A stretch of 20,176 nt of DNA from Selenomonas sp. Lineage in GTDB: Bacteria; Bacillota_C; Negativicutes; Selenomonadales; Selenomonadaceae. The notes under the pieces were generated by a model, which saw only the letters and a program-made list of their open reading frames with translations, did not search any database and was not told the DNA's origin. The position numbers were made by a program, and so were the translations under genes. The stretch spans positions 1-20,176 of the forward strand of contig NZ_JAILKR010000088.1 of the NCBI RefSeq assembly GCF_024693525.1, given 5' to 3'. Positions 14,004-20,176 of the stretch are shown here, in pieces (positions within the stretch are counted from its first letter, which is position 1; each line of letters starts with the position of its first letter).

Positions 14004-15511
14004 CAGGACATCCCTCCTAAGATAATCTGGCCGGCAGTCACGAGAAGGTCACCAAGATACGGGAGCTCCAACAGCGTGCCGCTGACAATGCCGCTTGCCA
14101 GCAGGAGCACCAGGAGGACTGCCGTATCCAGACGGCCCATGAGCTCCCCTGCCGATTTGCGCTTTGGCTTGCCGCCCATCATACGCAGGGCGTGATAGAG
14201 AATACCGATGAGCATACCTGCCAACAGTACCAATGCCAGCATACCAAGCCATGGCCGGTCAGCCAAGAAAAAACTATCAATGATATAGAACTTACTGAAG
14301 AAGATACCCATCGGCGGCATGCCGAGGATACCGACGATCCCCAAGAGCCAAAACAGTGACGTGCGCGGAGCCTGCTGCAGCATACCATGCATGCGCATCA
14401 TATTCTTCGTGCCATAGGCTTCCATAATCGTACCGGCGGTATAGAACAACGCGTATTTCACCAGCGCATGATTCATCATGTGCAAAAGGGACGCCTCAAC
14501 AGCCAGCGGCATAAACAGACCGAAGCCAGCGGCCATCAAGCCGAAGTTTTCCATGGAGGAGTACGCCAACATGCGTTTGATGTCGCGCTGGATGACGACA
14601 AAGGGAATGGCCAAAGCAATCGTCAGCAAGCCAAAGAACAGGAACAGGCTGCTGATAAAGCCCATGCCTACCGCCGGCATAATCACGATGACATTACGCA
14701 GCAGTACATAGATGGCACAGATGCAAAGCGCGCCGGAAAGCAAACCACTCGTAAGGGCCGGTGCCTCAGAATGAGCATCCGGCAGCCAGGCATGCATAGG
14801 TGCCAGACCGACCTTTGTGCCATAGCCCACAAACAGGAAGCAGAAAGCCACCTTGGCCAGGGCCGGATTGAGTTCCCCACCATGCGCAGCCAGATACTGC
14901 CAATCAAGGGCCTGGGCCCCACCCATGGCCAGAATCTGGGCATAATAGACAAGAATCGTACCCAGCAGCGCCAAACAGATGCCAACGGTGCAGACCATAA
15001 CGTATTTCCAGGCAGCCTCCAAGGAAGTGCGGGTGAACTTAAAGGCTACCAGCAGAGCCGAAACCAGCGTCGTCGCCTCAATGGCCACCCACATAAGGCC
15101 CAGATTATTCACGAGAACCACGATCATCATCGTCCAGACAAAGAGATGAGAAAGGGCATAGAAGCGGCCTTCCAAGTGGCTGAACCGGCGCAGATACCCA
15201 TAGCGGATATTGGTGTCGCGGTCAAGATAGGCTTTACTGGTCCAGGCAAAGGCCAGATAAAGCATAGTGACGATAATGAGCATCCAAAGGGCCAGGGCAT
15301 CCAGATAAAGATAGCCAAAGGAGACCGGATTTGACGGGTCAAATTCCATGACCAGCTTTATGACAATAGCACCTGCGGCCACCGCCGTCAACCGGTTGAG
15401 CCAATGCAGGAGCCCCTTGCCCAGTACATTGACAGCCGCAATCAAGCTAAAAAGCGGCGGCAAGGCCAGCAGCATATAGACCAGCTGCGGAATGGTAAAA
15501 TTGAGTTCCAT
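14003..15511 (-). CDS. hyfF: Antiporter-like membrane subunit (HyfF / EhrD-like)
   Basis: This 502-residue protein of the NuoL/M/N (Mrp antiporter) family is a proton or sodium-translocating subunit of the complex. It has about 14 membrane helices. Visible key residues include Glu145 in MWVAIEA (the helix-5 glutamate), Lys233 in GYGTKVGLAPMHAWLPDAH, and His240 and His247 in the same segment. LAYSSMENFGLMAAG is also typical. The length is close to E. coli HyfF. The ATG at 15511 follows AAGGA with somewhat long spacing, 9 bases after the hyfE stop. It is one of two antiporter-like subunits in this operon. Confidence 0.88.
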   Translation of the reverse strand: MELNFTIPQLVYMLLALPPLFSLIAAVNVLGKGLLHWLNRLTAVAAGAIVIKLVMEFDPSNPVSFGYLYLDALALWMLIIVTMLYLAFAWTSKAYLDRDTNIRYGYLRRFSHLEGRFYALSHLFVWTMMIVVLVNNLGLMWVAIEATTLVSALLVAFKFTRTSLEAAWKYVMVCTVGICLALLGTILVYYAQILAMGGAQALDWQYLAAHGGELNPALAKVAFCFLFVGYGTKVGLAPMHAWLPDAHSEAPALTSGLLSGALCICAIYVLLRNVIVIMPAVGMGFISSLFLFFGLLTIALAIPFVVIQRDIKRMLAYSSMENFGLMAAGFGLFMPLAVEASLLHMMNHALVKYALFYTAGTIMEAYGTKNMMRMHGMLQQAPRTSLFWLLGIVGILGMPPMGIFFSKFYIIDSFFLADRPWLGMLALVLLAGMLIGILYHALRMMGGKPKRKSAGELMGRLDTAVLLVLLLASGIVSGTLLELPYLGDLLVTAGQIILGGMS

Positions 15512-15520
15512 ATTGCTGTC

Positions 15521-16150
15521 TTATCCTTTCAGTTTCTTCATGACAGTCGTATCTGTGGTCATGAACGAAAGGCTCATGCGATTCGTCAAAATGACCAGTA
15601 CGACCACGGCAATGAGGACATCGAGGAAAACGCCCAGCTCAACCACGAGCGGCAGTCCCTCCGTAATCAAAAGTCCCAAAAGATAGATGCCATTTTCCAG
15701 CGTGATAAGGCCAATCATCTGCAAAATAGCCCGCTTACGCATTACCATGAGGGCCAGTCCTGTCATAATCATCAGAATGGATGCGGCAATGATACTGCGT
15801 CCCGGCGTTCCCGGCAGCAGATGATCCACCAGCAAATAGCCAAAGACCAAAAAAGCTGCCGCTGCCATCGTAGAATAGTTGACGTTGATATCCGAAACAA
15901 TTTCCCGCTCATCGGTGATTTTCCCCGCCAACCGCAGAATCGCCCCGGGGATAAAGAGCACCTTGACGAAGATGGTCAAGAGCCCCGGCATCCAGGCATG
16001 AAGGCCGCTGCCGGCTCCCAGACCAATGGCAAAACAGGCACCGGCAATGATGCCCGACTGTGCCGCCAGGCACAGGATGGAGCGCTTCAGCTCCATAATT
16101 CGCGTCTGCAGGAAGACGACGAAAATCAAGAGTACTACTAAATATTCCAT
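15521..16150 (-). CDS. hyfE: HyfE-like membrane subunit (EhrC-like)
   Basis: This 209-residue membrane protein of about seven helices matches HyfE in length and layout. The C-terminal part, including RKRAILQMIGLITLENGIYL, resembles NuoK/MnhC-type subunits that carry a membrane glutamate (ENG). It would contribute to the ion pathway between the hyfC heel and the antiporter-like arms. The ATG at 16150 follows AAGGAGGGAG and lies 15 bases after hyfC. It ends 9 bases before hyfF. Confidence 0.82.
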   Translation of the reverse strand: MEYLVVLLIFVVFLQTRIMELKRSILCLAAQSGIIAGACFAIGLGAGSGLHAWMPGLLTIFVKVLFIPGAILRLAGKITDEREIVSDINVNYSTMAAAAFLVFGYLLVDHLLPGTPGRSIIAASILMIMTGLALMVMRKRAILQMIGLITLENGIYLLGLLITEGLPLVVELGVFLDVLIAVVVLVILTNRMSLSFMTTDTTVMKKLKG

Positions 16151-16165
16151 ATTGCGTCTCCCTCC

Positions 16166-17071
16166 TTACTCAGCAATCAGCGAAACAATCAGCAAAATAA
16201 GCGCTGCCGACAAATAGACCCGGACTTTGAAGAGACGCATCTTATTATTGAGGGTCTCTACCATGCCGATGACCAGCGCCCCAAAGAGGACTTTTAAGGC
16301 CACGGGAATTGCCAGCGGCAGGTATAACGTGCTGAAAAGCACGAGGAAAATCAGGATTTTCAGCATGCTGCCCAAATGGATAAGCGCGAGCAAGCGTCCC
16401 GAATACTCCAGGGTCATACACTCATGAATCATCGTGAGCTCCAAATGGGTGTCGGGATTATCCACCGGCAAGCGGCTGTTCTCCGCCAGCATGACCAGGA
16501 AGAAGGCCACACAGGTCAGCACCGCCGGAACCGTGAAGTAGAACGTATCGAAATCAATGACCATGCGGGTAAGGGTCGTAGACTGATAGCGCATGGCATT
16601 GACGAGAATCGCCAGCATGACCGCCGGCTCAACCAATACCGAAATATACACCTCACGGGATGATCCCATACCGCCAAAGGCCGTAGCCGAATCCATGGCC
16701 CCCAGCGTCATGAAGAAGCGCCCCAGTGCCAGCAGATAGACAAAGACAAAGGCATCTCCCATGCTGAGGCCGGAACTGCCTGCCTGCAGCATGCTGACCA
16801 AAAGCCCTGGAACCATTGCCGCCGCCATCAGCGTCGTGCCAAAATAAACCGCCGGGGCAAGGATAAAGATTTTACTCGTATAGGGCGTAACGATGACAGG
16901 TTTACGCCACCATTTCCAGAGGTCAAAATACTCCTGGAGGACGCTGGCGCCCTGCCGTTTCTGCAAGATGGCCTTCGTCTTATTGATAAGACCAACGATA
17001 AAGGGCGCAAACACCAACAAGAGCAGCGCCTGGGCAAGACCAACACCTAAACTCTGTGCCATATAGACCAT
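16166..17071 (-). CDS. hyfC: HyfC/HycD/NuoH-like membrane subunit (EhrB-like)
   Basis: This 301-residue protein is the membrane anchor of the complex, related to NuoH of complex I, which links the hydrophilic arm to the ion-pumping arm. About eight helices are visible. Conserved features are KTKAILQKRQGASVLQEYFD near residue 31-50, and NPDTHLELTMIHECMTLEYS, the acidic loop typical of HycD/EchB. The ATG at 17071 lies one base after the hyfB stop; an alternative ATG is three codons further in. The length matches E. coli HycD/HyfC. Confidence 0.88.
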   Translation of the reverse strand: MVYMAQSLGVGLAQALLLLVFAPFIVGLINKTKAILQKRQGASVLQEYFDLWKWWRKPVIVTPYTSKIFILAPAVYFGTTLMAAAMVPGLLVSMLQAGSSGLSMGDAFVFVYLLALGRFFMTLGAMDSATAFGGMGSSREVYISVLVEPAVMLAILVNAMRYQSTTLTRMVIDFDTFYFTVPAVLTCVAFFLVMLAENSRLPVDNPDTHLELTMIHECMTLEYSGRLLALIHLGSMLKILIFLVLFSTLYLPLAIPVALKVLFGALVIGMVETLNNKMRLFKVRVYLSAALILLIVSLIAE

Positions 17072-17072
17072 C

Positions 17073-19115
17073 TTACATCACCCCCCAAATCAAAACTGCC
17101 ACCATGGCAATCATCGTATAGCCAATATAAAGGCGGACGCTTCCCTGCTGCAAAAGATGCAGCAGCGAAGACAAGCGGACCATGAGATGCTGCACCGGAA
17201 CATAAAGTTTCTCGGTGAACTGGTCCGGAATAAACAGATTGTAATGAACCGAGCGGCCGAAATACGCATGCTCCTTCTTGAGGAAGGTGCGCTCCTTGCG
17301 CGGTTTCAGGATAAAATCAAAGGCCCGGCGCAAAGGTTTCGAAAAGCCCGTTGCCGTATACTGCTGACGGCGGGTAGGCACTGTACCGCAGTTCCAAGTA
17401 ACTTCTTTCTGCACGTATAGCCCCTTACCCTCAAGGACAAAGGCCAGGGCAGCCGTAACGATAAGGGCGAGCATCATGAGCATAAACGGACTGTACGCCG
17501 AATAAGATGCTGCGTTGGCAAAATCGCCGATACCATTCCAGACCACCGCATCGGTGCTGACCATCGGCAGTGCCATCATCCCCCCCGTAAGCGATGCCTG
17601 CATGAGCTGCACCATGGGCATCGGAAAAATGCCCAAAACGAGGATGAGCAGGGCCTCAAGGCCCATGCCCAGCAGCATGAAAAACGGCATTTCATGCGCT
17701 TTCAGAACCAACGCTGACCGGCGGCGGCCCAAAAAGACTACGCCGTAAAGGCGGACGAAACATCCCAAAGCCAGTGCCCCGGTAAGGCCCATGAGCACAA
17801 AGGCAGCGATGACGAGCAGGCGCAATTCCTGCGTTCCCGTCTGCCAGCCCAGCGTGACAAAACTCTGCAAGGCCATCCACTCGCCCACCAGCCCCGTCGT
17901 AAAGGGCAGCGAGGACAGCGACATCGCACCGATAAGCGTGAAGAGCGCCGTAACTGGCATCTTTTTGGCCAAGGCGCCCATGAGCTCCACATTCTTGCTG
18001 CCGACGGCATGCATGACCGCACCGGCACTCATGAACAACAATCCCTTCATGATGCTGTGGCTGAGGGAATGAACCAATACCGCCGTAAAGGCCACCATTG
18101 CCATCGTGCCATGGCCCGTCTGCACGAGCAGCATCCCGCAGCCAAAGGTGGCAAAGACAATACCCATATTCTCCACCGAAGAATAGGCAAGGATTCGCTT
18201 CATATCCTTTTCCATGGAGGCATAGAGCACGCCAAGGAACGCCGAGAAAAGTCCCACCAGCATGACGATAAGGCCATAGGCAAAAACCTCCATGCCGAGG
18301 AAATAAAAGACAAAACGGCCAAAACCATAGACCGCCACCTTGAGCATAACACCACTCATGAGCGCCGACACATGGCTCGGTGCTGCCGGATGGGCATTGG
18401 GCAGCCAGACATGCAGCGGCATCAAACCGGATTTCAACGCAAAACCGATAAAGGCCGCAGCAAAGGCCACATGACGCAGTGGCCCTTCCAGCGTATTATG
18501 GGCCAAGTCCGAAAACAACAAGCTCGGGGAATGGCTGCCAATCAGATAGAAGGCGATGAGGATGGCCGCCGTTCCCAAATGCGTCATGACCATATACTGG
18601 TAAGCCGCATGGACCGTTTCCTTCTTCTTGCTCTCGTGATTGACCAGCAGGAAGGAAACCAGCGCCATGACCTCCCAAGCCAGGATAAAGGTAAACCCAT
18701 CCCCGGCCAGCAGCACCAGCACCATCGAGGCGAGGAACAAGTTCCAAAGCCCCGAAAGCGCCCGAATACCCATACCACGATAAGCCTTACCATAATCCAC
18801 GCCGTACAAGCTGATGATGGTGCCAGCCAATCCCGTGATGACCAAAAATGCCGCGCTCCAGCCATCAGCCACCAGGGTATAACCGCTCCAGCCGATATCC
18901 ATCAGCGCACCAAACCGGCCCAAAGTCATGCCTGCGGGTACTCCCCACCCGCACATAGTACCAAGATACGTTGCCGATGCCAGAAAAGTCAGCACACTAG
19001 CAGCAGCTGCCAGCACCATGCCGATCGCATGGGCTGCCATCTCCAGCCGCTTCGGCCAAAGCATCGTCATGGCGCCCATCGCATAGAGCACCAGCGCCAG
19101 GAATAAGAAATCCAT
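17073..19115 (-). CDS. hyfB: HyfB/HycC-like antiporter-type membrane subunit (EhrA-like)
   Basis: This 680-residue NuoL-family protein is the first gene of the six-gene operon. The antiporter core shows Glu148 in AWEVMALVS, Lys228 in GFALKSGLMPLHVWLPNAH, and LAYSSVENMGIVFATFG. After the core there is a long C-terminal region with NCGTVPTRRQQYTATGFSKP (about 576-595), the signature of HycC/HyfB as opposed to NuoL, and a last membrane helix. The ATG at 19115 follows AGGAGG. E. coli HyfB is of similar size. Absence of hyfA and hyfD around it means the input module is reduced to the ferredoxin domain fused to the small subunit. Confidence 0.9.
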   Translation of the reverse strand: MDFLFLALVLYAMGAMTMLWPKRLEMAAHAIGMVLAAAASVLTFLASATYLGTMCGWGVPAGMTLGRFGALMDIGWSGYTLVADGWSAAFLVITGLAGTIISLYGVDYGKAYRGMGIRALSGLWNLFLASMVLVLLAGDGFTFILAWEVMALVSFLLVNHESKKKETVHAAYQYMVMTHLGTAAILIAFYLIGSHSPSLLFSDLAHNTLEGPLRHVAFAAAFIGFALKSGLMPLHVWLPNAHPAAPSHVSALMSGVMLKVAVYGFGRFVFYFLGMEVFAYGLIVMLVGLFSAFLGVLYASMEKDMKRILAYSSVENMGIVFATFGCGMLLVQTGHGTMAMVAFTAVLVHSLSHSIMKGLLFMSAGAVMHAVGSKNVELMGALAKKMPVTALFTLIGAMSLSSLPFTTGLVGEWMALQSFVTLGWQTGTQELRLLVIAAFVLMGLTGALALGCFVRLYGVVFLGRRRSALVLKAHEMPFFMLLGMGLEALLILVLGIFPMPMVQLMQASLTGGMMALPMVSTDAVVWNGIGDFANAASYSAYSPFMLMMLALIVTAALAFVLEGKGLYVQKEVTWNCGTVPTRRQQYTATGFSKPLRRAFDFILKPRKERTFLKKEHAYFGRSVHYNLFIPDQFTEKLYVPVQHLMVRLSSLLHLLQQGSVRLYIGYTMIAMVAVLIWGVM

Positions 19116-19168
19116 ACATGCCTCCTAAAAACACTTCCCAAACAATAAAAAATAAATCCTTAAAGATG

Positions 19169-19203
19169 CAAAAAGAAAACAGACAAAGAAAACTTTGTCT
19201 GTT
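19169..19203 (-). terminator. Intrinsic terminator, possibly an attenuator in the hyf leader
   Basis: On the minus strand AACAGACAAAG (19203-19193) pairs perfectly with 19188-19178 around a four-base loop, followed by TTCTTTTTG. It ends the DUF1097-like gene's transcript. Because a promoter-like pair lies between that gene and the hairpin, it could also act inside the hyf leader. Confidence 0.8.
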
Positions 19204-19247
19204 ATCAACGAATTTATGCACACAGAAAAACACTGTATGATTTCGAT

Positions 19248-19276
19248 ATTATACTACATTTTGCCAGGGATGGAAA
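19248..19276 (-). promoter_or_regulatory. Possible promoter for the hyf operon
   Basis: On the minus strand a -35 TTTCCA (19276-19271), spacer 17 and perfect -10 TATAAT (19253-19248) are present after the DUF1097-like gene. The start near 19241 would put the terminator hairpin in the leader. No copy of the 19-bp palindrome is seen here. A weaker pair (TTGCAT then TTTATT) after the hairpin is an alternative. Confidence 0.45.
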
Positions 19277-19301
19277 GCATCCGCAACAAAAAATCCGCCC
19301 A

Positions 19302-19838
19302 TCATTCCGGCGCGGTCTCCGGGGAGGACTTCCATCCCCGCTGCACCCAGGCAATCAACGTGGCATTGATATGGCCCAGCAGCAGGCCCAGCACATTCGC
19401 CCCGGTAATCCACACAAAGGCCATCAACAGGCTCATAAGATAAGACTCCTGTACGGGAAAGGCCTGCAGATAATACCCGGCAAAAATACACGAAAAGGAA
19501 TTAAAGGCCACCAGCGACGACGTAAATGCCGGCAGTTTCAAGAAAATCATCAACAACAGGATTGCCACAAAAACCGCTGTCATCGAAGCGGCCAGGGGCA
19601 GCATAAATTGTTGCAGTGCATCCGTCAGGACAATCGCCGACAACGCCAGCACCGCAGCCATAATCGCCGTGGCCCCTCCCTCCCGGATAGCACGTTTTTT
19701 ATTCCCCAATGCGATATACCAGGCCCAGCCGATAAAAATTGCCCATACGGGCAATTGAAACAAAGCCCCTAACCCTGCTAATGCAGACAACCCGGCAATG
19801 ATGACATCGGCTGCATTCACCTTCAGCGTCTTCCCCAT
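19302..19838 (-). CDS. DUF1097-like inner membrane protein of unknown function
   Basis: This 178-residue protein has about five hydrophobic helices. After the first helix comes PVWAIFIGWAWYIALG, which resembles the early conserved segment of DUF1097 (YcdZ-type) proteins. The middle has alternating small-residue helices, and the C-terminus is charged and proline-containing (SSPETAPE). The function of the family is not known to me. The ATG at 19838 follows GGAGGGG. The gene has its own promoter-like sequence and a terminator, so it is probably monocistronic and not part of the hyf operon. The family assignment is by general resemblance only. Confidence 0.6.
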   Translation of the reverse strand: MGKTLKVNAADVIIAGLSALAGLGALFQLPVWAIFIGWAWYIALGNKKRAIREGGATAIMAAVLALSAIVLTDALQQFMLPLAASMTAVFVAILLLMIFLKLPAFTSSLVAFNSFSCIFAGYYLQAFPVQESYLMSLLMAFVWITGANVLGLLLGHINATLIAWVQRGWKSSPETAPE

Positions 19839-19873
19839 AAATTCCCCTCCGGTTTTCTATCGTTTCTTACTAT

Positions 19874-19902
19874 ATAGTATTGTATAGAAATCTTTTCCGC
19901 AA
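19874..19902 (-). promoter_or_regulatory. Possible promoter of the DUF1097-like gene
   Basis: On the minus strand TTGCGG (19902-19897), spacer 17, TACTAT (19879-19874) are seen, with a start about 30 bases before the ATG. Both boxes match the consensus at four of six positions, so this is tentative. Confidence 0.4.
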
Positions 19903-19940
19903 AAAAAGGACATATGACTACAAACCAATCGACAAGCAAC

Positions 19941-19964
19941 AAAAAAGGACTGTGAAATTACAGT
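19941..19964 (-). terminator. Weak minus-strand terminator candidate
   Basis: On the minus strand ACTGT (19964-19960) pairs with ACAGT (19953-19949), followed by CC and six T residues (19946-19941). The stem is only five base pairs, so it is weak. It could end transcription coming from beyond the right edge. Confidence 0.25.
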
Positions 19965-19996
19965 TTGCAGGGGAGTATTACCCAGTTCGTGTTCGA

Positions 19997-20043
19997 GGTA
20001 AGTCGCCGACGGCGGGGGCCCCAGTACCAACGCTTCACCGGTG
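19997..20043. other. GC-rich cluster of short palindromes in a gene-free stretch
   Basis: No gene is supported between 19839 and 20176. This part holds three tight palindromes: CGCCG-A-CGGCG (20004-20014), GGGGCCCC (20015-20022) and CACCGGTG (20036-20043). GGTA (19997-20000) is complementary to TACC (20025-20028) around the first two. The abrupt GC rise in an AT-rich spacer suggests a structured RNA or an inserted element. I do not recognise it. Confidence 0.35.
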
Positions 20044-20054
20044 ACAACCCGCTA

Positions 20055-20155
20055 CAAGAAATTTTTGCCTTTTAATTAAGAGTTGGAAAACAGTTAAACG
20101 CGCTTCGCTTGGACGAAACTGCTTTTCCAACGAGAACGCAGGCAAAAATTTCTTG
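20055..20155. repeat. Nested inverted repeat of about 100 bp
   Basis: An outer perfect 16-bp stem pairs 20055-20070 with 20140-20155 (arm CAAGAAATTTTTGCCT). Inside it, GTTGGAAAA-CAGTT (20082-20095) pairs with 20117-20131 with a single bulged C at 20122. A small GCG-CTT-CGC palindrome lies near the apex. The whole can form one long hairpin on either strand. No T-run or coding frame explains it. A dispersed REP- or MITE-like element is the likeliest class, but copy number cannot be tested from this window. Confidence 0.6.
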
Positions 20156-20176
20156 CTTCACGCGGAACGTCAAGGC

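Noticed and set aside
14387..15334. Long plus-strand open frame opposite hyfF
   Set aside because: It is rich in His, Gln and Lys as expected of the antisense of a hydrophobic membrane protein, and hyfF itself is clearly coding.
20015..20022. GGGGCCCC as a fourth copy of the hydrogenase operator
   Set aside because: The order is G-tract then C-tract, the reverse of the operator, and the AAGC and ATA flanks are missing.
20055..20155. Integron attC site or intrinsic terminator
   Set aside because: No GTTRRRY-type core sites or integrase are seen, and no T-run follows the stem on either strand.
1..20176. CRISPR array, tRNA, rRNA or transposase gene
   Set aside because: No regularly spaced direct repeats, cloverleaf-like sequence, rRNA signature or transposase motif was seen in the window.

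Overview
The window looks like the chromosome of a Negativicutes bacterium, most likely a Selenomonas-type fermenter. The evidence is the mix of clostridial-type [FeFe]-hydrogenase genes with features suited to a diderm cell: a hydrogenase small subunit with a twin-arginine motif, a membrane b-type cytochrome, and a lipoprotein-type solute-binding protein. Genus assignment is inference; there is no rRNA or tRNA gene in the window.

Layout. (1) 1-574: an AT-rich left edge with a small unrecognised membrane protein, preceded by a short ORF that overlaps its start. (2) 638-5562, minus strand: a five-gene ABC importer of the nickel/oligopeptide class, ordered permease, permease, ATPase, ATPase, lipoprotein (nikBCDEA-like). 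(3) 5563-5948: a divergent control region of about 390 bases with two copies of a 19-bp C-tract/G-tract palindrome, two promoters and a structured leader. (4) 5949-8433, plus strand: hydE and hydG, radical-SAM maturases for the [FeFe] H-cluster. (5) 8508-10765, minus strand: hydA, hydB and a cytochrome b gene, encoding a membrane-attached, probably periplasmic, quinone-linked [FeFe] hydrogenase. A third copy of the palindrome lies at its promoter. (6) 11017-11613: a secreted peptidoglycan-binding/3D-domain protein. (7) 11749-19115, minus strand: six genes of a group 4 membrane-bound hydrogenase or hydrogenase-related complex (hyfB, C, E, F, G and an H-I fusion; the order also matches ehrABCDLS). 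(8) 19302-19838: a DUF1097-like membrane protein. (9) 19839-20176: no gene, but compact GC-rich palindromes and a nested inverted repeat of about 100 bp.

How the parts may work together. HydE and HydG build the H-cluster cofactor of HydA; HydF is not in the window. HydAB would sit on the outer face of the membrane and exchange electrons with menaquinone through the cytochrome b. The group 4 complex faces the cytoplasm and would couple ferredoxin oxidation to ion pumping. If it makes H2, the two enzymes could form an H2 cycle across the membrane. The importer would supply nickel for a [NiFe] site.

The most striking signal is regulatory. The same 19-bp element lies upstream of nikB, hydE and hydA, each time in the same orientation relative to the gene. 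In each case it touches the -35 box, and its centre is 31-32 bases from the -10 box. This points to one unidentified regulator controlling all three transcripts.
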